Made by a program: the position numbers and the translations under genes. From NCBI GenBank assembly GCA_963854835.1, contig OY978527.1, positions 16,501,584-16,565,583 on the forward strand: 64,000 nucleotides of DNA, read 5' to 3'. This DNA is from Megamerina dolium (taxonomy: Eukaryota > Arthropoda > Insecta > Diptera > Megamerinidae). Below are positions 45,101 through 57,289 of this stretch, one piece after another; the stretch's first letter is position 1; each line of letters starts with the position of its first letter. Below the pieces are notes generated by a model. That model saw only the letters and a program-made list of their open reading frames with translations. It had not been told where the DNA came from and did not search any database.

Positions 45101-48100
45101 CACTTTGGTCGTTAAATGTTAAATAGTCATTTATTTCTCAATTTCCACCAGTTTTTGTGAAGTTTTTTGTCATTCACTCTTTATATAAATATTTATTTAA
45201 ATTCTTCAAGAAGATATCTCTCTCTTCGTCGTTTCAATATCAAATCTCTTATAATTATGAGTGCATATTTCGGAAAAGCAAATTAAATTTTTAAGAGAGA
45301 AAATCTCCTCAAAACTGTACTCAAAACTTTCTCCAACTTTTTAAGCAACAATTAATAAACGCTCAAGTTGAAGTAAGTAGAAATTTATTTATGAGCACCA
45401 CAGACAATCGATTTTACAACCATTCAACCATTTTTTGTGAAAATGGTACTCTAATGGAAATTCCTCCAAAAGCTCTGGGCTCTGGTCTCAGCGAAAATAA
45501 TACCATAACAGTAAGTTCCTTTCTGTATTGTGCAAATCTACCACGCCTAGCACTACTGGAAGAGAAACTTGTCCTCGTTTTTTGAATTCTATAGTACCAA
45601 CAATTAGAGAAAAAAGTTTATTAGACCAACAAATATAAAAAAAAAATTAAATTACATTCGGAAAGAAAAAAAATTGTTTCGGAAAATAAACGATCCGAGG
45701 TTAAAATGAATTTTCTCTAAAAATCATAAAATAAACTTAAGCGGTTATTCCTTTTCATCATTGATTTTATCACTTACTATGCTGTTCACCTTCGACCAAC
45801 CAAAGAATTGTTCAGCAATTCGAATTCAGTTGCTCATTGGCAATTGTTCGCAATTGATGTGTGTGCTGCACATTTGGAGCACACACTAAAATGGCGTACG
45901 TGCAAGATGGTGGCCATGAATGTTGTCGATAAGAGAGAATAATAATTACGTATAATTCATGGTGTAACTTCAACATGCATGGAATCAGAGCGATAATTTT
46001 GTAATGGGAGCGTTCTCTCTCTCTCAGTTTGACATATAGTAAACTAAAAGAGTTAGAGCATTCGCACAAGCAAATTGCATATACTCTCACGAAAAATACA
46101 AAAAACGAGTAAAGCAAAAATAACAAATACAATCGATTTTAACGCTTGCCACAAATGTCATGATACCGAAAGAGCAAGAATTGCGAATATTCCACCTTAG
46201 TAAATAAACCATGAATCCGATACACGTTACATTATGTGATTCTCTTGCTTCAAAATTTTTAATGTAATTTTAATTATTCTCTTTACTGTTGAATTCGATT
46301 TTCTCAATGTTATTGTAATTGTTGTTGTTTGTGTTATTCATGTTTTTATATATGTTTTTGCTGTTAAATTTATATTTATTGCTTTTGTATATGACACACA
46401 TACCATACTCACATGAGTATGACAGAAATGTTGAGAAGAATGGTAGAAGGCGGGAGGTGGTTACCCAGAAAACCAGTATATGAGCGCTCTAAAAAGGAGT
46501 CATAAAAGTGTGAAAATAGTGAACGATTTCAGAGCGCTCCTAAAAATGATTCTTTAAAGCATAGATGCTCTCGCCTATGCACAAGCACTTTTGTTTCTGT
46601 AAATGCACTTAGGCATAGGCTGTGCATTCTCATATGCACTCACAGCGATCCGTATAAAGAAGTACGAAATACACAAACAATTTTGTCTTTTTTCATTTCT
46701 TATATTTATTTTTTGTGCATACTAAAGTCAAAATAACATTTTCGTGTTAATACCCTTGCATGACAATTATCGTCAAAGTAGATTTTGTTTTTGTCGAACG
46801 TATGGTTTGTGGATACAGAAGCACTGAGAAAAACTGCTGTGTATTCTTATTATTATTTTGAACATTGGAGGCTTTATTAAAATTGTATACAACTTATCTC
46901 GACATAAATTTGGATAATAATTGGAAGTATCATGGCAAATTTAAAGAACATTTGGAGTAATTTTGTGTCCTTGGTTGTATTTTCATTACATATAAGTTTG
47001 TACAAATTTTTTTTCCTTTTTTTATAATAATAGAGTTTATATGAATGAGTGATCGGTAAAACTTTAACTCTGACTATGTTGGTGAGCACAAGAGTACTGC
47101 TCCGGATGAGGAGTCCATTCATCCAAATGAATTTTGGAAATTTCAATGAAAAGTAAAAAGAGTTCAAAATTCATTTGGATATTTCGTTCGCCTTTACACG
47201 AGCAATAATGTCTCTCGGCTACATGTTACCTCGTTTGTATGTTTTCTTAATGTTTCACATTACAAATGATAAGCACAGAGCGTGTAGCATTTACGGGAAA
47301 CAAAAACCCCTCTCTTTTCCCCGTGCGTCCCTCGTCCACAAACAAAATATTGTTCATGCAAATGCCTATATGCCTAAATGGGGACTTAACAAGCATAGCC
47401 CACCGAGCGTTCTCTGAGTACAAAAAGCACATGGTCATTTGCTGTCAGACTATAAAGTGTGTAACGAACACACTGCATATGTGAGAACAGGGAGATAGCT
47501 CTTAAATCACTTAGAAATCACTTTTTCGGATGATTTGTAGACTACAAAAAATTGCTTAGAAAATACTTTTCGGAAGCTTTTTAGAGCTCTTTCTGATGAA
47601 CTATTGTAGTTTAGTAGGAAGATACCCACTTTTCGGAGCGTTTTATGTCTTTTCTAACTCGTATGGTTTGTTGGGTAGCATTCACGGCAGTTTGTTTTCA
47701 TGCATATTGATTATTTTTGTTCGTACTGTGTGTGTGTGCGCGCAAAATTTTGAATTAACTCTCGAGTGCCAAATATGAGGTTCCTTTTTTTCTCTTCTGC
47801 TCAGTTGCCTCTGCCGTTGTTGTTGTTAAATGTTTCTTACTCTTTGCCTGCTGTTTGCGCTTCTTTTGTAAAATCTTATGCTTACTGTTCTCATTGGATC
47901 TGTCTATATGTATGTAATATTATTTGTTGCGCGTCATAGGGTCACTGCCACTTGCATGTTTCTATGCACGTATGTATGGATGTACATAGTTATATGCATT
48001 TATCAACCATGTGTGGGAAAAGAGAGGACGAAGGAAAACATGGGTAAAAGACGGCTAGAACTAGATGAAGACGAGTAATACGACGAAGAAAAAGAAAAAA

Positions 48101-48700
48101 AGAATGATGCTACAAATGTCAAAAGAGAAAAAGGTATAAAAATGTAGAACTCAGATGACATATTACGGGTCATTGTTATCGTAAATTGCTAGTTACCCGA
48201 GACATAAACATAGACATCAACGTAAAAATATACTTAGAACACAAATCGACACAGGTTTTGGTTATGTTCTATGTTTTGTGTAATTGTTATTACTATTGCC
48301 GTAATCGTTTGATTATAGTTGATGTTATATATACATTGTACATATGTATGTACTTATGTATGTACATATATTACGAGCTTTAGGTCGTTAAATGTAGTCC
48401 AATTTTTAATATATAGGAAAATCCCTTTTAAGTAAATGGGATTTCGTCTATGTTTTGAAGTAAGCGGCGACCTCTCTTGCAACCATAGCATTTATTCAGA
48501 TTCAGAAAGAAGAATAAGTAGTAGGGGATATTTGAACGAGCACGTATTCATTGTCAAAATTAAGCTTCATCTTAAATTTAGAGTTTTAGCATGAGAAATT
48601 TGTGAAAAAAATCGATATTATTTTTAAGTAGGACCTTAATTTTGATTATGAATACGCGCCATAGTTATTTGAACTTCAGAACCGATTATTGATTCATACC
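42120..48700. other. Long geneless region with GAGA tracts
   Basis: No supported gene, RNA or element in 6.6 kb. GA or CT runs occur near 42844, 44060, 44830, 44953 and 46012, and imperfect inverted GCCTATGCACAAGCACTT / AGTGCACTTAGGCATAGG-like sequences near 46574..46620. It may be intergenic or part of a large intron. Confidence 0.45.
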
Positions 48701-48702
48701 AC

Positions 48703-48850
48703 CGATGACAGAATACTAAGGCTGCGGCCATCTTTTATCGTCAATCGGTTCTCAGTGAATTTAACAGAATCCGTGACGTCGCACTGGTTCCATGGTTGCA
48801 TTATTTATTCATTATTCCGCATTGTTTACATTTTTCTTTTCAATATGTTC
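48703..48850 (+). mobile_element. MITE family E, copy
   Basis: GACAGAATACTAAGGCTGCG, ATCGGTTCTCAGTGAATTTA and TGACGTCGCACTGGTTCCAT match the reverse complement of 29246..29452. Confidence 0.65.
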
Positions 48851-49111
48851 GCCATTTTTTAACAAAATAATATATCACTGCTTCATACATAATTTTTTCA
48901 AATACAAACATTTGAGAATTATCACTATTAATTCGTATAGCGAAATAATCGCTACAAGACGTATAGCGAAAGAATATACTAACGATGATTCTGAGTATAT
49001 TTCTCGTAAAAACCTTATGTCTCAGTAGTTGTACCACTCTAATGAATGAACATTCAACTGTAAAAAACCCCAAAAGATGTATTTTAGTTCTTGCTATCGT
49101 ATAAACGTGCT

Positions 49112-49190
49112 TGCCGTAGCTCAGTGGTTAGTGCGTTAGTCTTCTGATCTGTAAGTCGTGGGTTTATTCCCCAGCTGAAGTACAACAAAT
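49112..49190 (+). mobile_element. Isolated tRNA-like SINE head
   Basis: TGCCGTAGCTCAGTGGTTAG contains a perfect A box, and GTGGGTTTATTCCCC is a slightly changed B box. The sequence follows the head of the SINE family, but the body and tail are absent; instead an AAATTGTACTTCAGCTCTAG duplication follows. It could be a head-only truncated SINE or a tRNA-like pseudogene. Confidence 0.7.
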
Positions 49191-49199
49191 TGTACTTCA

Positions 49200-49640
49200 G
49201 CTCTAGCTGTACTTGTACAATAAAGAAATTCAATTATGATGTCCTCTTTATAAGTAGTTTTACAGACAGGCCATCCATTACTGTTATTGTACATATCGCA
49301 CTTTTAATAATAAAGAGAATTAATTCAAAAATATTTGTGAGAAAACGCAATCAAAGTTTTATTTATTAATATATATTATTTATTAAGAAAAGATGCAGTT
49401 ATCTCCGCCATTTTGTGACATTGAGGTATCTTTTTGACTGAAATTATTCCATTTACCAAGCTTCTTAATTTTATGATAAAATTTCAAAAAACGAAAATTT
49501 TAAATTATTGCTCTTATTAAAGGTGCTATATACTGTATTATAATAAATACATGCCTCTTACGATCCAACTAACATTGTTTTAAACATATATCGTGAATAT
49601 GTTTCATACAAGTTGCACTGAAGTTATGAAAGAATAAAAA
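49200..49640. other. Non-coding stretch
   Basis: AT-rich; nothing recognised. Confidence 0.35.
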
Positions 49641-49644
49641 ATGA

Positions 49645-50943
49645 CCTTACAGTCGGCTAAGGCCGACCAAATTATACCCTGCATATGTAAATATATATAA
49701 AAAGTTTGCTCGAATTCCATCTTTTTCTTTTATTTCCACTACTTTGTATGTGCGCTACATTAAGAAGTAGGCGCGGCTCGTCAGTTTTTTGAGAAACAAT
49801 TTTTGCATATAATACTAATCTACACCCGAAATATGGTTGACTTTGACAAAGTACTTTATAAGTTATGGGGATTTTAAAAGGGATAATTTAAAGGAGATTT
49901 TTTAGATAATTCAGAGGCTTAGTATGGGAGCTATATAAAAAGTGGGCGTGGCTTACCTCTTTCTTGTAAATCTAATTAATTTTGCAATATTAATCCACAC
50001 CTTAAATTTGGTTGCCCTACGCTGAATCGTTCGCGAGTTATAGCGGTTTAAATTTTTTTTTTAATTTTCGCAACTTTGTATGGTAGTCCCATTATGAAGT
50101 GGGCGTGGCATGTTGATTTTTTGCCAGGTTACTTCCGACCACCATATTAACCTAAGTATTAATTATGATTGTTCTAGACAGAAGGATGCAGAAGTTACAG
50201 CTATTTCAATTTAAAAGAAATTCGGTCATTTTGTCATATTTCCTATGAGTCTAGTTGGTCTTACAATACTAATCCATACCTTAAATCTGGTTGTTCTTCG
50301 CTGAAGAGTTTGTAGTTATGTAGGGTTAACATTTTTTTTTTAATTTCCGCAACTTTATATGGGAGCCCCCAGATTATTTTGGACAACCACATTTATCTAA
50401 GCGCCAATTATAGTTATTCTCGCCAGAAGATTGCAGAAGTGACAGCTGTTTCAATTTAAAAGAAATTCAGTCATTTTGTATGGGAGCTACTATAAAAAAT
50501 AGGCGTGTCTCTTTTTGGTAGGGTTATGTAGTAGTATAATATAACTCTATGTGCCAAATATTGTTGTCCCAGATGGTATATTAAGTGAGTTATAACAAAT
50601 TAAAAATTTTGAAAATTCCGATGTTAGTCGCTTTGAATGCTTGGTGTGGGCGCGGCTATTAACCGATCATGCCCAATATCAATACCCTCCATACTCTTGG
50701 ATCATCGATTACTTATGCCAAATTTCGTCAAAATAGCTCAATATTTGCTCAAGTTATCGTGCGTACCAGCCAGGTGACAGACAGGCGGACGAACGGAGAA
50801 ACGGACTTCGTTAAATCGAAAATTTAAGCGACACTGATCACGAATATATATCTATGTCTATATCTCCGGAGATTCCTTCAAGTGGACACAAACATCTGAC
50901 CGAAATGAATATACCTTGCATATTGCATTATGCAGGGTATAAA
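49645..50943 (+). repeat. Unclassified dispersed repeat, copy B (long copy)
   Basis: It starts near CAGTCGGCTAAGGCCGACCA with TTATACCCTGCA, and ends TGCAGGGTATAA, giving a 12-bp inverted terminus. Within it, a unit containing a GTAGGCGTGGCT phrase, ACTAATCCATACCTTAAAT and AATTTAAAAGAAATTC recurs several times (around 49750-49990, 49930-50270 and 50270-50500), so the element is itself made of diverged tandem units. Its right half matches 1..787. No reading frame of note. Confidence 0.7.
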
Positions 50944-51585
50944 AATGAAAATTTCTAAAAGAAATATTAGAAAATTAAATATTTTAGTTTTTATACCACT
51001 TTTAAACGTTCACCCATATTCTTATTTTTTCGAACAAGTCTATATGTATATTCAATTTAAAGCTTGCCACGTTTGAGTCACACCTCTCTCTCTCTCTCTC
51101 TCTGTCTCACCACCTTTCGTCTCTATCGATTTGAACCACAGCATGTTAAGATCGCTATACGACCACATATTGAATAAATTAAGTAAGTATTAATAAACTA
51201 AGCCAACTGGGGAGAGGATTGTGAAAAAGTATACTAATTTAATTTAATTTATAAATTTTCCTACAAGCTTCTCAAAATCAAATCAGTACAATACTCTGAA
51301 AGTTAAAATGAATTCACACTATGAACAGACTTCAGTACAATTTGTTGACGGCATTGGTAGCTATTTCTCTTATTTTATGCACAACCTGTAGTCAAAATGA
51401 ACTAAAAGCAAATATAATTTGATGTTGGTCGCAAACAAGTTGGATCGAAGTTGGTTGGCATGCTCATGCGACATGCATGCGATGTACTGTTGTGTACTAC
51501 TCGTGTATTAATAAATGTCTGATGTAGGTATTTAAAAAAAAATACATGATTTGAGAAATTAGTACGAAAAAATTATTGTTTGACG
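50944..51585. other. Upstream region of the MADF-BESS gene
   Basis: No gene or element is recognised. A CT run occurs at 51084..51104. The promoter of the downstream gene should be in or before this stretch, but no core element can be assigned with confidence. Confidence 0.4.
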
Positions 51586-53318
51586 ATGGAACAGGAGAGC
51601 TACGCTCGGCTTGTTGATGCCGTTAAAAGGCGACCATGTCTATATAATTTCAATTTACCAGAATATACAAGAAAAGATATTGTGGAAAGGGCGTGGCTAG
51701 ATATAGGAAAGGAATTGCGTGAAGATGGTAAGATATCGTTTTTGTATTATTTTAGCATGAGTGTTTTCATTTGAATCATAACGATGTACATACATATATG
51801 TATATGTACGGTACAAGCGTATGCATACGTAACAAGTCGCATGCAATCTTCTGTAGTGTAATCTCATATTGCAATCATCTTTGAGTGTTTTAGATTAGCT
51901 CAGCTGTTTCGGCACCATTTTTTGGGTCGCATAATATTTTCGTGCTCGGCTCAATAGAGAGTGCAGTGTGACTAATATATGAGGCGAACTAAGGTGAATA
52001 ATACGGTGGCATTTTATGATTACATATATCAAAATCAAGTTTGCTATTGTTCTGTTGTTATTTTTGTTTATTATTTTATTTCTTATGCGCATACTTCATT
52101 CTTAATGTTTGCTGTCAAATTGACGAAATTATTGTTATATCGACAAATGAACACTGAGCGAAAACGAGGAATGAATAATTCACTTGAAAAATGTTTTGCT
52201 GTCAAACAGCTGATCACAGTTTTTGCAAATAAATGTTCGTGCTTCGATTTATAAAGATTATGACGAGATTAAACAATGAATAAAATTAATAAAAATAGTG
52301 CAGTATTGCGATTTATATCGATAATATGAGTTTGACGTCTCAGTTGATTTTCTCTAATAGGGGCATTAATTACTCGATGAAATGAGAAACGAAGAAAATA
52401 AAAGAAGAACGAGACTGCTGCTGCGCTGCAAAAATTTTTTATCGTTTTTTTAAATTGCCGAGTCTACTATAGTCAATCTTTTTTTTTTTTTTTTAATTAA
52501 ATGTGGCTTTTGTAATGTAGTTGCCAACTTATTGAAATTAAAAAAAAATTGCCAATCAACCAAATTGATGTCATTTTGTATTCCTATTTTCAGCTGGAAA
52601 ATGCAAACAGACATGGCGAAATATAAGAACGGTCTTTATACGATCATTGAAGTTGATCAGCAGGAGTAACAAGGAGAAAAAACCATATTATTTAAGTGAT
52701 ATGCTACAATTTGTTATTCCTTTTATAAGGAGTTCGACCAGAGACTGCCACAGCAGCCATTTTGGGGATGGATTAAGAAATTTGAAAAAAGAAAATGATT
52801 TTACTGACGATTTTTATGATGATGAGGATGATGAAAAAATGATTTATGATCATAATGATGATGATGATGATGACAACACAGTTGAATATATTGAAGAAAC
52901 GAGACATCAAAACACAACTACTACATCTGGTACTTCTAGTGCTGCTCTTGTTGCTATTGATTCTGGCACTGGTGATAACGATTATACATCAGACCATAAG
53001 CGTAAGAGGAAGAAGCAAAAAATGATGATGATAATGAAAAAGAAATTGGCAGCGAAAGATTATAATGATGTTGATAATAATGATGATGTTGATGAACAAG
53101 AGTTGCCCGGGGCAGACGAAGAAACAGTCATTGAATTTTGTAATGTTCAATCGAATGATACAAAGCAAAGCAATGCAAATAAGGCATTTTTAATCAGTTT
53201 GCTACCAGATTTGGAAAGAATGACTGATCGTGAATTGAGACAGTTCAAAAAGAGAACACTGGATATAGTCGATGATATATTTGAGAGCAGATTGTCAACA
53301 TCTTTTCAACAGGAGTGA
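51586..53318 (+). CDS. MADF-BESS domain protein, two exons, 288 aa
   Basis: The exons are 51586..51727 and 52594..53318. The donor is GTAAGA, the acceptor TTTTCAG and the intron phase 1; the frame closes at TGA 53316..53318. Residues 8-93 form a MADF domain: ARLVDAVKRRPCLYNF, VERAWLDIGKELRED, then after the intron CKQTWRNIRTVFIRSL and LSDMLQFVIPFI. The middle is strongly acidic (DDFYDDEDD, then a run of Asp) with a lysine/arginine cluster (KRKRKKQK) that could be a nuclear signal. Residues about 242-280 form a BESS motif: FLISLLPDLERMTDRELRQF. Proteins of this architecture (Adf1-like) are nuclear DNA-binding regulators that dimerise through BESS. An ATTAAA poly(A) signal lies at 53386. The exact family member is not identified. 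Confidence 0.9.
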
Positions 53319-53385
53319 GCTACATTGCTTCAGTAGTCGGTCAGGGACAAGGACAGTAGTGCCATTAGTACAAAGTTGAAAACAT

Positions 53386-53391
53386 ATTAAA
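53386..53391 (+). promoter_or_regulatory. Possible polyadenylation signal of the MADF-BESS gene
   Basis: ATTAAA lies 68 bases after the stop codon; it is the nearest common poly(A) signal variant. Confidence 0.45.
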
Positions 53392-53476
53392 TGCTACATT
53401 ATCAAATATGTATATACTTAAGGATATATATGTATGTATATGTAAATTTTCTATAAAAATAACCCTTAATTGATAA

Positions 53477-53939
53477 TAGGTGTGTTTGTTTATAGCATAA
53501 TTCGTACAAATTCGTAGAAATTATCTTCATTTTTTGTCAAATTTGGTGTTTGTTAACACCAAAAACTTGCAACGATAGAGAAAATGACAGTTTGCTGTGG
53601 GAGCACTTACAAGTTTTTGCTGGATAAATTTTTACCTATAAGAATTTGCAAGCAAAAAAAAGAAACGATTGAAACACATATGACAACAACAAAATATTCT
53701 TGAAGTGTGCATAATTTAAAATTATTAGAAGACATGAAATTAGGTTTTTGGATTAGGTTAGGTCTTTTGAACCAGTATTCAGCAAAAAAAACTTTGCGTT
53801 CTTGAGGCAAGTTGCTTGGAATCGCTTCCTTTTGATATTGAAATTGATATTCATAATCAGCTGTTTCTGTTAACTTTCTTACCCTTTAAAATTTCGTTGT
53901 TGGATAATTCTTACTGGGAACGTAAACAATCAGACTTAA
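53477..53939. mobile_element. Family D-related MITE remnants
   Basis: AATAGGTGTGTTTG at 53475, AAACTTGCAACGATAGAGAA, CAAGTTTTTGCTGGATAAAT and AATCAGCTGTTTCTGTTAAC resemble scrambled parts of the element at 53940..54301. This looks like one or two older copies. Confidence 0.5.
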
Positions 53940-54301
53940 TAGGTCCGTTTTCGTACCATGCGAGTAAAGAAATTTCTTAGAAATTGACAACATTCGCGCT
54001 CGCAGAGAGAAAAATATACGAGAACGTAAAATCAGCGAAAACTTGCAAGTTTCACGAACAGCTGATATTCCACTAGGTAAATAGCAATTGTTCGTTTGCT
54101 TGTTTATTCAGCTGTTCTTCTAACTCGCAAGTTTCTACAAGTACAAATTTACCCAGTAATAACTTGCAACTTCCCCTTAAATGAAATGTCATTTTTCTCT
54201 CTCAATTCCCCCTACTTTGCAAAGTTTTTGGGATACAAGAAGGCTAAAACTGTGATAGTTTGTGATAACTTTTGATAACTTGGAGTGCGAGAACACTCCT
54301 A
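53940..54301. mobile_element. MITE family D, copy downstream of gene 2
   Basis: Left terminus TAGGTCCGTTTTCGTAC and right terminus inverse of GTGCGAGAACACTCCTA. The inside (AAACTTGCAAGTTTCACGAA, AACTTGCAACTTCCCCTTAA) matches the copy at 28644..29032 in opposite orientation. Confidence 0.75.
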
Positions 54302-55685
54302 TTGTATGTTAATTGAACGTAATTTTTAATATTCTAACATTGAAGACCATCTGGAAAGTACAATTTGCAATTAATATAAGTGTAAGCTTACAGCAAATGG
54401 CAAGGTAAATGAACTTGCAATAAAATGACAATACTTAAGAGCTCGATTTTGAATTTACAAACTTGGAAACTACACTGATAAAGTGAAAAATTACTGAGAC
54501 GACAAACGGCATCTTGATCTTCTACGATTAAATCTATACTGTTTCGTCTTCCCTCTTCACAGCTTCACCGCTTCAACGTGTTTTATCGAGTCTACTCGAG
54601 ACATTCTCTTTCAATCGTTTTATTCCCTACACACCCTCGCAAACACACACACACACACATCTTCATTACCCTACCACCATTGGGTTTTAATAGTTACAAA
54701 CACTCAATCGTCTCTATTCTAAAACAAAATGAGAGGAGAATGAGGCAAGAGTGTTAGAGTAATGTATGGATTTGGGGTTCACTTCTTTCGAAATTTCTGT
54801 CGTCGTCGTCGCCGTCGCCGTTTGTTGTGTGGTGGTTCCTTTCATTTCATTCCATTTTTATAAATTGCATATGATTGTGGTTGTTGTTGTTGCTTCTGTT
54901 TTATACTTAGTTCAGCTAGTGAGTGGTTCATATTCGTTTGTTTGGTTTTTGTAACTTACCCTGCATATTTGTGCGAATGCGAGTGTTCGTTCGGAGTACG
55001 TGACTTGTTGTTATTGCTTTTATTAGTGTGTTTTGTGTGTGACAAAGTAAATGAAGCATGACTAACGGACGAACAGAAGCCCAAAAGCATATGGAAGTAT
55101 GGATGGGGTGGTCGCAGTAGCAGCAGTATCAACTATAGAAGCGAAACCAGTGATGTTGACGATGATGGTGAACACTGAAAGTTGTTTTGTATTTTCGCTA
55201 CTGTCGCAGAAATGGACATGGCATATAAACGTTGTGCGTGTAGGTAATATAGTCGTATGTACGCCCGTGTATGCGTAGCGATATATGCATGAATGTGTTA
55301 TGTTTTGCATTAAAATTTAAATAAATTGGGGCAACACTATCCGCCTACGCTTATATGTACAATTAATATTTTAAATGTTTGTATGCAATCTTATGCGATA
55401 AAACAGTCGCCAACAATTGCAAAGAGTTCACATTTGTGGCGACTTACAATTTCAAACTATTATTTTAAATCTCACTTAAAATAAAACCAACATTTGTATA
55501 GTACGTAAGCCTTCTATAAGCTATAGACAGATTGTATTTCTCTTATTGCTACTTAAAGGCTGCAAATACTTTTCTTTTTTGTAAAATTAATATTTTACAA
55601 ATTAAATTAAATCAAGTTCTAAGTAATAACATAGAATATATTTTCGCATGTGTCTATTCACAAAAAATATTTAAAAAAATATTTT
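54302..55685. other. Non-coding region with simple repeats
   Basis: A short CA run (54642..54657) and GTC trinucleotide patch (54798..54820) are present. No supported gene. Confidence 0.4.
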
Positions 55686-55689
55686 GTTA

Positions 55690-55763
55690 TGGCCCATGGG
55701 GGGATCGAACCCACGACCTTCGCGTTATTAGCACGACGCTCTAACCAACTGAGCTAATGGGCC
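55690..55763 (-). tRNA. tRNA-Ile (AAT), copy 2
   Basis: All 74 bases are identical to the gene at 20178..20251: 5' GGCCCATTAGCTCAGTTGGT, AAT anticodon, intact B box and CCA-less 3' end. A run of seven T lies downstream on the minus strand. The flanks are unrelated to the first copy. Confidence 0.97.
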
Positions 55764-56060
55764 AATAGGCATCCGAACGGAAAATAGCACACACAACGCC
55801 AATGAATGGTTAATTCTCATTCTAACTGTAAAATCAAGAGAAAGTAAAATTTAATCATTGCATATAAGTGAGAAGAGTGAGGGCAGGCATTTTCAAAGTG
55901 CTTTTACGACATTTATTTGGTGTCTACTACAATACACTACTACACTATTTCTCATGAGACAAATCAGGTCAATATGCTAGGGTTGTTGACATGCGCTTGC
56001 ACATAAGTTCTCTCCGTATTCATATAGGCTACACAAATAATATCAAATGCAATAATTTAA
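55764..56060. other. Non-coding stretch
   Basis: Nothing recognised beside the tRNA 5' flank. Confidence 0.3.
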
Positions 56061-56062
56061 TA

Positions 56063-56430
56063 TTTTGTGGCAAACCATGTCCTTTAAAACTTTCCACAAT
56101 TTGCAATCCAGCGAGTTCAAATCACCAGGTTTGGGTCATTCTAGGTTAGATGAGCCTTTATGCACGGTGAAAATGCTTGTTAAAAATTTCCTGCACGGTA
56201 AAAATTTTTCATTGATTAACAAGACTTTTCTGTCCAACTTGGACAGCCCCAAGTCCTAAGTCGTTTTTAATAATTCGACTCACATACTTTTGCGAGACAT
56301 TAATCTTCCGGGCCATGATTTTCTTTTTTCGTAGCGGATTTTGCTGAATTCTTGAGTTGACGGTCTTGATGACTTGGACGGCACGACAGGTGGCGGTCTT
56401 TAATATCTCCAGTACGCTCAAACAGTTCTA
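56063..56430 (-). mobile_element. Tc1/mariner superfamily relic with internal deletion
   Basis: On the minus strand 56421..56209 gives a helix-turn-helix region, VKTVNSRIQQNPLRKKKI-like, then MARKINVSQKYVSRIIKNDL. Directly after, in other frames, comes PGDLNSLDCKLWKVLKD, equivalent to the last catalytic block (PDLNPLDY in relatives). The first two catalytic blocks are deleted. Confidence 0.7.
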
Positions 56431-56439
56431 TGCACCGGT

Positions 56440-57190
56440 AGCCGAACTTGCGACTAACTCAGAGCGGGTGGAACGTTTTGAAAATACATATTACCTTTCT
56501 CATTTCACACTTAAATAGCGCTGTAGCAGTGATACGGTTCTCGTTATCTGACCACTGCATAGTGAAAGCGGAAACAATTTATAATTCCCGATACAGACTA
56601 ATGCTTTACAGGTTTTATATGTATGTTCAATTCTTCTACTGGAATGGATGTGTTCAATGTTGTAACAGTATTTATGTTTTTACTAAATGGAACTGAATGG
56701 GCACGACATAGTCGTGTGCCGAAAAAAGATCACAACATAGTGCATCAATCTCATATAGTTCCAATATATCTACAATTTTTCAATATTTGAGTTCATATTT
56801 ACTTCCCTACAAAGCGCTTTCTACCCTTAATAATTTTAAGATACAACTTTATTGCTTGTTTTAATAAAGGATATCATTCATGCATATGTGAATACCATAT
56901 ATGTATGTACATATGCAATACCCGTATTTGAAACGAGACGAAGTCAACGAACTTAATAAAATGTACGAGTAGAATGGGGGAAAAAAGGTCAGTCATATTA
57001 ATGCGCGCGCGCACAATTGAACAATTTAATGATCAGTATTTGAACACATCCTAAATGGATTTAAATAGAATGATTAGCAGGAGAGTATGAAAAAGATAAC
57101 AGTAAGAGAGTGATTTTTGATTGGGAAGAAATGTTAAACAAGAGAAGTGTGACATGAGATGTCAATGGTGTCATAAGAAGTAAATCTTTC
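56440..57190. other. Non-coding stretch
   Basis: Nothing recognised; a short GC alternating patch occurs near 57002..57011. Confidence 0.35.
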
Positions 57191-57195
57191 TATTT

Positions 57196-57199
<4 letters not shown>

Positions 57200-57262
<63 letters not shown>
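57200..57262. repeat. AT microsatellite
   Basis: About 60 bases of uninterrupted TA repeats. Confidence 0.97.
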
Positions 57263-57266
<4 letters not shown>

Positions 57267-57289
57267 ATTATTCTTATTTCAATGAAATT

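Noticed and set aside
45391..45585. Open frame MSTTDNRFYNHSTIF as a possible exon
   Set aside because: Good donor-like GTAAGT near 45510 but no recognisable domain, partner exon or conserved motif.
48004..48080. Charged frame KERTKENMGKRRLELDEDE as a coding exon
   Set aside because: Short, purine-rich low-complexity sequence without splice context.
54766..54954. Valine-rich hydrophobic frame, possible membrane protein
   Set aside because: It arises from GTC/GTT simple repeats.
55532..55744. Open frame ending in GPWGDRTHDLRVISTTL
   Set aside because: The end is the antisense of the tRNA-Ile gene.
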